Assembly (NCBI GenBank): GCA_030145715.1
Contig: JAIXHQ010000010.1
Span: 1-64,000 of the forward strand
Source of the DNA: Sphingopyxis sp.
GTDB taxonomy: Bacteria > Pseudomonadota > Alphaproteobacteria > Sphingomonadales > Sphingomonadaceae
Length of the DNA: 64,000 nucleotides
Direction: 5' to 3'
Shown: positions 1-7,440 of the stretch, in pieces
How the letters are laid out: the number at the start of each line of letters is the position of its first letter
Numbering within the stretch: the stretch's first letter is position 1
Notes under the pieces: model-generated
Databases searched by the model: none
What the model saw: the letters and a program-made list of their open reading frames with translations, nothing else
Told to the model about the DNA's origin: nothing
Translations under genes and position numbers: made by a program

Positions 1-245
1 CCACCACCGCTCTGATAGGCGGTAAAACTCAGGAAAATCATTCATGTGGATTCTGCGCGTCGGCAGGGTCCTTAACGCGCCGAGGTCGTTCCGGGCCGCG
101 GTGATATGACTTCGCCTGTCGCAGGAACCTTCGATCCCAAAAGGCGTTAACAGGACACCTACGCAAATTGAGGTCATCGCGGTGACCTGTCGGCCCTTCA
201 CTGGGTGCGGCGGGGTGGCGTCGCATGTCGAAAAGGGAGAATATC
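1..245. other. Intergenic leader without a convincing gene
   Basis: No convincing coding frame is seen. A minus-strand frame running through here (38-499) continues antisense through the DUF1328 gene and has no family resemblance. The stretch ends in the ribosome-binding region of the DUF1328 gene (aaaaggga near 231-237). It also contains the palindrome listed at 171-188. Confidence 0.5.
171..188. promoter_or_regulatory. Palindrome AGGTCA-N6-TGACCT, candidate operator
   Basis: Perfect 6-bp inverted arms AGGTCA and TGACCT are separated by TCGCGG. The site lies 58 bases before the start of the DUF1328 gene. Position and symmetry fit a dimeric repressor or activator site, but no regulator can be named. 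Confidence 0.3.
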
Positions 246-416
246 ATGTTCAAATGGGGTATCATCTTTGCCGTCGTCGCGCTTCTCGCCGCGTTGCTTG
301 GCTTTGGCGGCGTGGCCGGAATTTCGGCCGAATTCGCGAAAATTCTGTTGATTATCGGCGTGGTTATTTTCGCGCTGTCGTTTTTCTTCGGGCGCGGTCG
401 GCGCACCTTGCCCTGA
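246..416 (+). CDS. DUF1328 small inner-membrane protein (YtjA-like)
   Basis: This 56-residue protein consists of two membrane segments (about residues 3-22 and 33-50) joined by a Gly/Ala-rich turn, with a basic C-terminal tail (GRGRR). That matches the DUF1328/YtjA family of stress-associated membrane proteins, whose biochemical role is unknown. I chose the ATG at 246 over the one at 225 because it follows an agggag ribosome-binding site at 233-238, and family members begin with MFKW or MLxW. The next gene starts 19 bases downstream, so the two are probably co-transcribed. Confidence 0.85.
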   Translation: MFKWGIIFAVVALLAALLGFGGVAGISAEFAKILLIIGVVIFALSFFFGRGRRTLP

Positions 417-434
417 TGGAATGGAGCGGGCGCG

Positions 435-647
435 ATGAGGTTCGAAGATGGAATCATCGACCGCAGCGCGCCCGACGCCATGCGCGCCTGGTCACGCATA
501 TTGGGCGTGACGCAGGCGCAAATTCTGGTTGCGGTGGCGACGGTCGGCGTCGTTGCGGAGGACGTTCGCGTCTATCTGGCCGAACCTTGGCCAGCCCCGC
601 TCCAGATCATCCCCGCCGACACGGCGGACGCACCCGGCACCGACTGA
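435..647 (+). CDS. Small DUF3606-like protein
   Basis: This 70-residue soluble protein has a central stretch (about residues 18-47, AWSRILGVTQAQI then AVATVGVVAEDVRVYL) that resembles the DUF3606 pattern of a WxxxLGV helix followed by a VGxxxxxV helix. No catalytic residues or known activity can be assigned. It follows the DUF1328 gene closely on the same strand, a common setting for such small proteins in alphaproteobacteria. The family match was made by eye and could be wrong. Confidence 0.6.
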   Translation: MRFEDGIIDRSAPDAMRAWSRILGVTQAQILVAVATVGVVAEDVRVYLAEPWPAPLQIIPADTADAPGTD

Positions 648-659
648 CCGCCGCGCGGT

Positions 660-1346
660 TCAGGCAGACTGCGGGTGGATTTTATAGCCGCGAAGCATAG
701 CGTCCGCATTCCATGCCGCGACAAGGTTTCGTACCCGGTCATCGCTATAGCCATCGGCAATCGCCGACAGGGTGAGCGTATCGCCCTCCAATTCCTCCGT
801 GACCGTGATCGCCTTCATGCCGTGCCGCGCGAGTTCCTGACGGAAGGTCTGCGCCGACGCGGCGGCATGTCGATCATAATGGGCGCTGAGATGGACGACG
901 CGCCTTTGCGGGGCATAGCGTTCGGTCACGATGACGGCGGCCAGGACGAGCAGCGTTGCAACGGTGCCGAAAATCGCGAGCGTGTAGAATCCGACGCCGA
1001 ACAGCATCCCAAGCGTCGATGTCATCCACAGCGATGCCGCGGTGGTCAGGCCCCGAACGGTGAATCCTTCACGAAAGATCACGCCGCCGCACAAAAATCC
1101 TATGCCGGTCAATATACCGTGCGCCATGCGGACGGGGTCGATCCGGATCACCTCGTTCGGCACATTGTCCAGCCATGCCATTTGATGAACCGCCGCCAGC
1201 ATTAACAGGCTGCACGAAAGGCTGACGAGGATATGGGTGCGCAATCCGGCGGGGCTGGCCCGATATTCGCGCTCGGCACCGATCACGGCGCCGGCGGCGA
1301 TGGCACCGGCGATCGGCCACAACAGTTCGGGATCGAGAATTTCCAC
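660..1346 (-). CDS. MgtC/SapB family membrane protein
   Basis: A 228-residue protein with an N-terminal membrane domain of about five helices. It carries the MgtC signature IGAEREYR near residue 20, followed by GLRTHILVSL, GIGFLCGGVIF and LTTAASLW. A soluble C-terminal domain of about 80 residues follows. MgtC proteins are linked to growth in low magnesium and acid; some modulate the F-type ATPase. I chose the GTG start at 1346 because it follows aaaggg and places the membrane domain at the N-terminus. Upstream ATG starts would add a non-homologous proline-rich extension. Confidence 0.85.
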   Translation of the reverse strand: MEILDPELLWPIAGAIAAGAVIGAEREYRASPAGLRTHILVSLSCSLLMLAAVHQMAWLDNVPNEVIRIDPVRMAHGILTGIGFLCGGVIFREGFTVRGLTTAASLWMTSTLGMLFGVGFYTLAIFGTVATLLVLAAVIVTERYAPQRRVVHLSAHYDRHAAASAQTFRQELARHGMKAITVTEELEGDTLTLSAIADGYSDDRVRNLVAAWNADAMLRGYKIHPQSA

Positions 1347-1558
1347 GGCGCGCCCTTTGTTCGAAACGGGCGGGGAGCCGCCCTTGACGTTCAGCAACGT
1401 TGCGAGTGAGGAAAGGATGCAGATGCTGGTCGGCGTCGGGAGCACCGCCGGAAAAATAGGGCTCTGCGGCATCGCTTTCACAACCTGAATCAATATCTGC
1501 CGGGCGAAAAGCGCCTATCCGTCGCGCGACCGCATCGACGAGGGGGAGGGGGTCGGCC

Positions 1559-1777
1559 ATGCCGTCCGGTGACTTGCGTGACATAATGGCCATCGCCGTC
1601 GCCGCGGAACAGGAGCATGGTGAAGGCGCGCACGATTATGCGCGGGCACAGGCCGACAGCGCGGCGGCGGCCGGTGACGGCGCCGCGGCGGAAAAATGGA
1701 ATGCGGCGGCGATGATGCTTCGCGATCTGCACACGATCAACTGCCCCCTGACAACGCCGCGGCGGCAATCGGAATGA
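1559..1777 (+). CDS. Small hypothetical protein, Ala-rich helical
   Basis: A 72-residue protein, predicted helical. The first half resembles short sphingomonad proteins of the pattern xIMAIAVAAEQxHG then AxxxAxxxAAAGDxxAxxxW (possibly DUF6961-like). No enzymatic or DNA-binding motif is visible. The start at 1559 is supported by an unusually strong ribosome-binding site, gggggaggggg, just upstream. It stands alone between the divergent MgtC-like gene and the Crp/Fnr gene at 1888. Confidence 0.6.
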   Translation: MPSGDLRDIMAIAVAAEQEHGEGAHDYARAQADSAAAAGDGAAAEKWNAAAMMLRDLHTINCPLTTPRRQSE

Positions 1778-1860
1778 CGCAATATCGAAAGATTTTTCAA
1801 CGCGGCGCATTCGTCACGCGGCAATTTAACATGGGTGAATGTCCGCGCCGCGCGTAACGC

Positions 1861-1887
1861 GCATCTGATCCCCGATAAGGGGGATGC
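1861..1887 (+). promoter_or_regulatory. Hairpin enclosing the ribosome-binding site of the Crp/Fnr gene
   Basis: ATCCCC (1868-1873) and GGGGAT (1880-1885) form a perfect 6-bp stem around the loop gataag. Flanking GCATC and GATGC can extend it. The only Shine-Dalgarno-like sequence (aaggggg, 1877-1883) lies in the 3' arm, three bases before the ATG at 1888. As drawn, the hairpin would occlude translation initiation. Confidence 0.4.
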
Positions 1888-2670
1888 ATGGAGTTGGGTG
1901 AAATTGTGAACGGGCTGCTGACCCCGCGTGAGCGGGCTCTGTGGGAAGCCAGCCTGGCACGACATATGCGCGAATATCCCAAGGGTGCCGACCTGGCGCG
2001 CGAGGGGGAAAAACCGGGTGCGTTTTGGATCATCATATCGGGATGGGCACAGAAATATAAACAGATGCCCGATGGTCGGCGACAGATATTGGGGCTGGTC
2101 CTGCCGGGGGAGCTTTGCGATCTGGACCTGTTCACCGTGGCGCGCGCGGACCATTCGACCGCTGCGGTTCGCCGTCTGTCTGTCGCCGAGATCGGCCGGG
2201 CCGAGGCGCAGCGATTGTTCGAAAAATGTCCGAACCTGTCGCCTGCGCTGTGCTGGGCTGCGATGCTCGGCGCCTCGGTACAACGCGAATGGACGATCAA
2301 CATTGGGCAGCGTAACGCGCTGGAGCGCGTCGCGCAGCTATTGTGCGAAATTTATGTCCGCCAATGTGGTGTGCCTGTTGCCGGGGGCGGCACATGCGAT
2401 TTCCTGCTGACGCAGGGACAGATGGCAGAGGCGATGGGGCTGACTCAGGTGCATGTGAACCGTATCGTTCAGCAGCTTCGTCTTCGCTGCGCGGTGGAGG
2501 TGCGCAACATGCGGTTGGAAATTCCCGATTTCGCTCAACTTGCCGCGCTCGCGTCGTTCAACGCCACCTATCTCCATCTGGGTGAGGCGCGCGCCGGGGC
2601 CGACCGGGCGCGGATGCTGTTCGCGGCCGAAAGAGACGGGTCGGATCGTCGATCGGACGGTGCCGCCTAA
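1888..2670 (+). CDS. Crp/Fnr family transcriptional regulator
   Basis: This 260-residue protein has an N-terminal cyclic-nucleotide-binding-type beta barrel (about residues 20-130) and a C-terminal winged helix (about 170-235). The recognition segment is LTQVHVNRIVQQL. It lacks the N-terminal cysteine cluster of FNR, and its recognition helix differs from the ExxSR of FNR, so its DNA target should differ. It is clearly related to the regulator at 2953-3696: both have REW, a short N(I/L)G then RNALxRxxxLLCE, and VHxNR. This suggests a duplicated pair. The C-terminus runs about 25 residues beyond the DNA-binding domain. Its ligand is unknown. Confidence 0.85.
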   Translation: MELGEIVNGLLTPRERALWEASLARHMREYPKGADLAREGEKPGAFWIIISGWAQKYKQMPDGRRQILGLVLPGELCDLDLFTVARADHSTAAVRRLSVAEIGRAEAQRLFEKCPNLSPALCWAAMLGASVQREWTINIGQRNALERVAQLLCEIYVRQCGVPVAGGGTCDFLLTQGQMAEAMGLTQVHVNRIVQQLRLRCAVEVRNMRLEIPDFAQLAALASFNATYLHLGEARAGADRARMLFAAERDGSDRRSDGAA

Positions 2671-2689
2671 TCAGCGGCGAGGGATGGGA

Positions 2690-2926
2690 TCAGTCCCACC
2701 GGCTATCGAGCGTGGACACCATGACCGCGAATTTCAGGCGACCATCTCCATCGACGACATTGACGCGCAGCCCCCGTTCATTTTGCACCAGATCGGGTTC
2801 GTCCTGAAGCAGGCTGCCGGTATAGCATATCGCCTCGCGCCGCGCCGCCCTGTCGTCGGCCAGTTCGACGCCGACGTCGTCATGCTGGCGGGATGCATCG
2901 GTCGTGTGAAAGAAATATCGGGGCAT
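2690..2926 (-). CDS. DUF6894-type small protein
   Basis: A 78-residue protein starting MPRYFFHT, with a later ELADDRAARREAI segment and a C-terminal VVDGDGRLKFAV strand. This is the layout of the DUF6894 family common in sphingomonads and rhizobia; its role is unknown. The start at 2926 follows tggagag at good spacing. A start seven bases upstream would be out of frame. It lies 26 bases downstream of the Crp/Fnr gene at 2953-3696 on the same strand and probably shares its mRNA. Confidence 0.75.
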   Translation of the reverse strand: MPRYFFHTTDASRQHDDVGVELADDRAARREAICYTGSLLQDEPDLVQNERGLRVNVVDGDGRLKFAVMVSTLDSRWD

Positions 2927-2952
2927 GGCATCGCTCTCCAATGACCTGACCC

Positions 2953-3696
2953 TCAACCGGCTCGATTGTTCCGGTGAAGATAGGTGTCGGAAAAATCGGC
3001 CAGCCTGCGCAGGCTCTCTATGTCGCCAAGGCGGATACCGCGCCCGTGGCGCGCGACCGCGCCGTTGCTCTCCAGCTTCTTGATCGTCCGGTTGATGTGG
3101 ACGGGCGTCAGCCCCAGAAGGTCGGCGAGTTGCTCCTGCTTCATCGGCACGTCGCGCGCGTCCAGTCCCTCGCTCCGGGTGTCGAGCAGGCGGTAATGCA
3201 GTTCGCAAAGCAGGTGCGACAGCCGCGACAGCGCGTTGCGGCGACCAAGGTTCAACAACCATTCGCGGCCGATCGACGCCTCGATCAGAATATCGACAAT
3301 CACCGCGCGCGCGATGGCGGGCCGGGTCGCCACCATCTTTTCAAAATCGGGCAGCGCGACGATGACCAGATCGACCGCGGTCAGCGCCTGCAGATTATGG
3401 TCGACGGTGCGGACGTACATCGATTGAAAATCGAGTGCATCGCCGGGAATTTTCAGCGCGACAATCTGCCGCCCGCCTTCTTGCGTGGATTTCTGCCGAT
3501 AGGCGAAACCCGCGCACAGGATCGGGCAGACGCCCGACCGGTCGCCTTCGCGCAGGATATAGCTGTTGGGTTCCATGTGGCGCACGCTGTGCGGCATCGC
3601 CATGATCGCCGCCTGGTCGTCGTCGGTAAGCGGGCTATGGCTCAAAAGCTTGCGCAGAAAAATGTCGAGGCCCGGTGGGGCCGATTTGGCAGTCAT
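2953..3696 (-). CDS. Crp/Fnr family transcriptional regulator
   Basis: A 247-residue regulator with an N-terminal effector barrel (HMEPNSYILREGDR near residue 40) and a C-terminal helix-turn-helix (MKQEQLADLLGL then PVHINRTIKKL). There is no FNR-type cysteine cluster. The start at 3696 is preceded by aggggaac; the frame continues upstream without family-like sequence. It heads a probable two-gene unit with the DUF6894 gene and appears paralogous to the regulator at 1888-2670, with which it converges. Confidence 0.85.
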   Translation of the reverse strand: MTAKSAPPGLDIFLRKLLSHSPLTDDDQAAIMAMPHSVRHMEPNSYILREGDRSGVCPILCAGFAYRQKSTQEGGRQIVALKIPGDALDFQSMYVRTVDHNLQALTAVDLVIVALPDFEKMVATRPAIARAVIVDILIEASIGREWLLNLGRRNALSRLSHLLCELHYRLLDTRSEGLDARDVPMKQEQLADLLGLTPVHINRTIKKLESNGAVARHGRGIRLGDIESLRRLADFSDTYLHRNNRAG

Positions 3697-4065
3697 CCGT
3701 TGGTTCCCCTGTCCGTTGTTGGTCCGGTCAACGCTCGAGGACATCTTTGTCTCGTTCGATCCTGCATCAGAACGACGCAAAGGGGAGAGGGTTGCGGTCC
3801 ATCGTCGCGTGACAAAACAGCTTCGCGGCTGGCGTTTGAAGAAGGGCGCAAAAGCAATGACCTGACTCGCAAAAAGGGCCCTGCGCCGTGGCAGAGCCCT
3901 TTCAGTCCTCTTTGGCATGGAATGCGAGAGGAGCCCCCTTGGCCGGCCAGGGTCGCGCGGACGGCCTTAGTGATCCCAACCTATCGCCGCCTTTCCCTTT
4001 CGCCATCAACATAGGTTATAGTAGGGTGAAAATGGGTCGGCTTTCGGTTACCATCGCGCGAGAAA
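3697..4065. other. Intergenic region between a Crp/Fnr gene and the IclR gene
   Basis: This stretch holds the upstream region of the Crp/Fnr gene at 2953 and the transcription end of the IclR gene (terminator at 3871-3902). No supported coding sequence was found. Frames crossing it extend from neighbouring genes and resemble nothing known. Confidence 0.6.
3871..3902 (-). terminator. Intrinsic terminator, probably of the IclR gene
   Basis: AAAGGGC and GCCCTTT form a perfect 7-bp outer stem, with CTGC and GCAG able to pair inside it. On the minus strand the stem is followed by a run of five T residues. This places it about 160 bases beyond the IclR stop codon. Confidence 0.65.
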
Positions 4066-4806
4066 TCATTCGGACAGGTTTGCCATCGCATCGCCGAGTG
4101 CGGTGAGGGCGGCGCCGAGGGCGTCGATTTCGCGGTTGGTTCGCGATCCGGCAAAGAAGGATGCGGTGATGCAAAATCCCGGCGCGATGCCGGGCAGTGC
4201 CGTCGCCGCAGTGTCGACCCCGCGATGCGTATCGCCGCGGTCGACCGCAAATCCCTTTGCCGCCGCGTCGGCAACCTGTGTTGCATAGGTTTCGAGCGAC
4301 AGATCGGTTTGCCAGCGGACCGCCGCAAAACGACGCGCGACCTCTGTCGCGTCGATGGCCTGTGCCGCCGCGATCGCGCGCCCGGCGGCGCCGCCGCCCA
4401 ATGGCTGACGCTGATCGTCGGCCAGCGTCAGTCGCATGGCGGCATTGCTTTCGCCGCGTACCGCAAGCTGCATCCGGTCGCGCGAGACGATCTTCCACAG
4501 TCCGACCGCCGCCTCATGGGACTGCGCAAACTGGATGAGCAGCGGACGGGAACGGTCGATCAGCCGCGCCGCCCGGCTGTCGCGCAGGACGTCCACATCT
4601 TGCCACAAGGGCGCAAGGCGGTAGCGCCGCGTGTGGGTGTCGCGTTCGATGGCACCTTCCGCAACCAGCGTTTTGAGCAAGTTGAAGCAACTCGACGGAC
4701 TTGACCCAATCAATCTGCCGACGTCGGACAGCGACAGCGGACCCGCATCCGCCAGCAGGCGAAGGATCGCGAAGGATTGCGAAACAGAGCGTATCGACCC
4801 AGTCAT
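4066..4806 (-). CDS. IclR family transcriptional regulator
   Basis: A 246-residue regulator. The N-terminal winged helix (about residues 5-60) contains SQSFAILRLLA, LSLSDVGRLIG and the recognition stretch SPSSCFNLLKTL. The C-terminal IclR effector domain (about 75-240) includes DRGDTHRGVDTAA and a terminal ITASFFAG strand. I chose the ATG at 4806, where the family pattern begins; a start at 4842 would run through the operator region. It is divergent from the acyl-CoA dehydrogenase gene, with palindromes between them, so it probably controls that fatty-acyl degradation pair. The effector is unknown. Confidence 0.87.
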   Translation of the reverse strand: MTGSIRSVSQSFAILRLLADAGPLSLSDVGRLIGSSPSSCFNLLKTLVAEGAIERDTHTRRYRLAPLWQDVDVLRDSRAARLIDRSRPLLIQFAQSHEAAVGLWKIVSRDRMQLAVRGESNAAMRLTLADDQRQPLGGGAAGRAIAAAQAIDATEVARRFAAVRWQTDLSLETYATQVADAAAKGFAVDRGDTHRGVDTAATALPGIAPGFCITASFFAGSRTNREIDALGAALTALGDAMANLSE

Positions 4807-4820
4807 CGCGCTGATCCATA

Positions 4821-4856
4821 TTTCATATATGTGAAAGTTCAATTCGAAATATTGAA
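4821..4856. promoter_or_regulatory. Twin palindromes, probable IclR operator
   Basis: Two inverted repeats lie side by side in the AT-rich divergent spacer: TTTCA-tatatg-TGAAA (4821-4836) and TTCAAT-tcgaaat-ATTGAA (4838-4856). Both are perfect in their arms. They fall between the IclR start (4806) and the acyl-CoA dehydrogenase start (4911). IclR family members commonly bind short AT-rich palindromes in such spacers. Confidence 0.55.
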
Positions 4857-4910
4857 TAATTGCGAGTGAGGGTTTATCGCCTCCGCCACGGGAGTTTGAC
4901 GGAGGATCGC

Positions 4911-6107
4911 ATGAGCGGCAGTCTGGATGAAGGAAGAACGAGCAACCCCGGCATGGATGCGGAGGTGTTCGACCAGTTCATCGAACAGCTCGACCGCTAT
5001 GTGCGCGCACGGCTGGTTCCCGCCGAAAAGGAGATTGTCGCGGCCGATGCGATCCCCGCCGATATTCTGGCGGAAATGCGCGACATGGGCCTGTTCGGCC
5101 TGAGTATTCCAGAGGAATATGGCGGCGCCGGAATGAACGTCAGCCAGTATATCCGCACGATCCATCGGGTCGGCTATGCGATGCCCGCCTTTCGTTCGAT
5201 CATCTCGATCAACATCGGGATGTTCGCCTCGGCGCTGAAAAATGGCGGGACCGACGCGCAAAAGGCCGAATGGCTGCCGCGGGTCGCCGCCGGCGAAATC
5301 GCCTGTTTCGGCCTGACCGAACCCGGATCGGGATCGGATTCGGCGGGGCTGCAGACGACCGCGACGCAAACCGACAACGGCTGGGTGCTGAACGGCACCA
5401 AGCGATATATCACCAACGCTCCGTTCGCGAAGGTCGGCCTGATCATGGCGCGGACGAGCAAGGAAAACTTGCCGAAGAACGCGCATGTGTCGGCGTTCAT
5501 CGTGCCGATGGACGCGCCCGGCGTGTCGGTTGGCAAGCCGGACAAGAAGATGGGCCAGTCGGGCAGCCATATCGCCGACATCGTCATGGACGACGTGCGG
5601 GTCGGCGGCGAGGCGCTGCTCGGCGGTGAGATTGGCAAGGGGTTCGCCCTTGCGATGATGAGCCTCGACAATGGGCGTATGTCGGTCGGCACCGCCGCCA
5701 CCGCCTATGCGCGCCGCGCGCTCGACAGCGCGGTGCGTTATGCGACCGAGCGCAAGGCATTCGGCGAACCGATCGCCAACTTCCAACTGATCCAGCAGAT
5801 GCTCGCGCAGAGCGAGATCGAAATCTATGCCGCCGAATGCATGATGGAGGACGTCACCCGCCGCGCCGACGCGGGTGAGAATGTCCTGCGCAAGGCGGCG
5901 GCGTTCAAGGTCTTTGCCAGCGAAATGTGCGGACGTGTCGTGGACACCTGTGTTCAGGTCTATGGCGGCGCCGGCTATCTGGCCGAATATGACGCCGAGC
6001 GTTTCTTTCGCGATGCCCGCATTTATCGCATCTATGAAGGGACGACGCAGATCCTTCAGCTTCAGATCGCCAAGCATATGCTGCGCGAATTTGCGGCGGC
6101 GAACTGA
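4911..6107 (+). CDS. Acyl-CoA dehydrogenase
   Basis: A 398-residue flavoenzyme of the acyl-CoA dehydrogenase family, expected to introduce the alpha-beta double bond in an acyl-CoA and pass electrons to ETF. Recognisable blocks are GLFGLSIPEEYGG (N-terminal helical domain), CFGLTEPGSGSD (flavin/substrate-binding strand), FGEPIANFQLIQ, QVYGGAGYLAEY, and RIYEGTTQILQLQI at the C-terminus. The start at 4911 follows ggagg at 4902-4905. A thiolase follows 48 bases later, and an IclR gene is divergent. The acyl chain preference cannot be read from the sequence. Confidence 0.92.
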   Translation: MSGSLDEGRTSNPGMDAEVFDQFIEQLDRYVRARLVPAEKEIVAADAIPADILAEMRDMGLFGLSIPEEYGGAGMNVSQYIRTIHRVGYAMPAFRSIISINIGMFASALKNGGTDAQKAEWLPRVAAGEIACFGLTEPGSGSDSAGLQTTATQTDNGWVLNGTKRYITNAPFAKVGLIMARTSKENLPKNAHVSAFIVPMDAPGVSVGKPDKKMGQSGSHIADIVMDDVRVGGEALLGGEIGKGFALAMMSLDNGRMSVGTAATAYARRALDSAVRYATERKAFGEPIANFQLIQQMLAQSEIEIYAAECMMEDVTRRADAGENVLRKAAAFKVFASEMCGRVVDTCVQVYGGAGYLAEYDAERFFRDARIYRIYEGTTQILQLQIAKHMLREFAAAN

Positions 6108-6155
6108 AAGCGCCCGACCCTCATTCCTTTTGTCCATTCCACGGAGATATATTGC

Positions 6156-7370
6156 ATGACCCTTCGCCGCGCCGCCATCGTCGCCCCGATCCGCACCGCT
6201 GTCGGCAAGTTCGGCGGCGCGCTGTCATCGATGCCCGCCGGCGAGCTGGGAGCGGTTATCCTGAAGGCGCTGATCGAGCGGACTAAAATCGATCCGTCGC
6301 GCGTCGACGACGTCGTGTTCTCGCAAGGCTATGGCAATGGAGAGGCGCCGAGCATTGGCCACTGGTCGTGGCTTGCCGCGGGCCTGCCGATCGAAGTGCC
6401 GGGGTATCAGCTCGACCGCCGCTGCGGGTCGGGGCTGCAGGCGATCGTCAACGCGGCGATGATGGTCCAGACGGGCATGTCCGACGTCGTCGTCGCGGGC
6501 GGGGTCGAATCGATGTCGAACGTCGAACATTATTCGACCGACATCCGTAAGGGTGTACGCGCCGGAAACCTGACGCTCCACGACCGGCTGACGCGCGGGC
6601 GGCTGATGTCGCAACCCGTCGAACGGTTCGGCGTCATCAGCGGGATGATCGAGACGGCGGAAAATCTGGCGAAGGATTATGGCATCGGCCGCGAGGCCTG
6701 TGATGCCTATGCGGTGCGCAGCCACCAACGCGCGGCGGCGGCGTGGGCCAATGGGCTGTTCGACGATGAACTGGTGCCGGTGTCGGTGCCTCAGAAAAAG
6801 GGCGATCCCGTCATTTTCGCGCATGACGAAGGCTATCGCGCCGACGCAACGCTGGAATCGCTTGGCAAGTTGCGCCCGCTGGAGGGCGGCGTCGTGACGG
6901 CGGGTAATGCGAGCCAGCAGAATGACGCCGCCGCCGCCTGTCTGGTGGTGGCCGAGGACAAGCTGGACGAACTGGGGCTGGAACCGATCGCCTGGTATCA
7001 CAGCTCCGCGGCGGCGGGCTGCGACCCGAGCCGTATGGGCATTGGTCCGGTGCCGGCAGTCGAGCGACTGTTCGCGCGCAATGGGCTGGGCTGGGGCGAC
7101 ATCGACCTCGTCGAATTGAACGAAGCCTTTGCGCCGCAGGTGCTTGCGGTTCTGAAGGGTTGGGGCTGGTCGGACGACGACAGCCGGAACCAGATCCTCA
7201 ACGTCAACGGATCGGGCATTTCGCTGGGCCATCCGATCGGCGCAACCGGTGGTCGCATCCTCGCCAACCTGACGCGCGAACTGGTGCGCCGCGATGGCCG
7301 CTATGGGCTGGAAACGATGTGCATCGGCGGCGGGCAGGGCATCGCCGCGATCTTTGAACGCGCCGCCTGA
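6156..7370 (+). CDS. Acetyl-CoA C-acyltransferase (thiolase)
   Basis: A 404-residue thiolase II enzyme that cleaves 3-ketoacyl-CoA to acetyl-CoA and a shortened acyl-CoA, or runs in reverse. The nucleophilic cysteine is C90 (RRCGSGLQA). The histidine is H359 (SLGHPIGATGGR), and the second catalytic cysteine is C389 (CIGGGQG). N- and C-terminal thiolase domains are full length. It probably forms an operon with the preceding acyl-CoA dehydrogenase. Together they give the first and last steps of a beta-oxidation round; the hydratase and dehydrogenase steps must come from elsewhere. Confidence 0.93.
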   Translation: MTLRRAAIVAPIRTAVGKFGGALSSMPAGELGAVILKALIERTKIDPSRVDDVVFSQGYGNGEAPSIGHWSWLAAGLPIEVPGYQLDRRCGSGLQAIVNAAMMVQTGMSDVVVAGGVESMSNVEHYSTDIRKGVRAGNLTLHDRLTRGRLMSQPVERFGVISGMIETAENLAKDYGIGREACDAYAVRSHQRAAAAWANGLFDDELVPVSVPQKKGDPVIFAHDEGYRADATLESLGKLRPLEGGVVTAGNASQQNDAAAACLVVAEDKLDELGLEPIAWYHSSAAAGCDPSRMGIGPVPAVERLFARNGLGWGDIDLVELNEAFAPQVLAVLKGWGWSDDDSRNQILNVNGSGISLGHPIGATGGRILANLTRELVRRDGRYGLETMCIGGGQGIAAIFERAA

Positions 7371-7415
7371 CGCTGCCCACACGATCGGGCTTTAATCCGC
7401 CGCGCTTTTCAAAAT

Positions 7416-7438
7416 CGCCGCCGTCCTGTACGGCGGCG
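7416..7438 (+). promoter_or_regulatory. Perfect 9-bp leader hairpin directly before the FNR-type gene
   Basis: CGCCGCCGT (7416-7424) and ACGGCGGCG (7430-7438) are exact reverse complements around the loop CCTGT. The stem ends two bases before the ATG at 7441. No free Shine-Dalgarno sequence exists outside it. There is no T-run, so it is unlikely to be the thiolase terminator. It may restrain translation of the regulator. Confidence 0.45.
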
Positions 7439-7440
7439 CG

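Noticed and set aside
1369..1384. GGGCGG-N4-CCGCCC hairpin upstream of the MgtC-like gene as a terminator
   Set aside because: No T-run, and it lies upstream rather than downstream of the gene on that strand.
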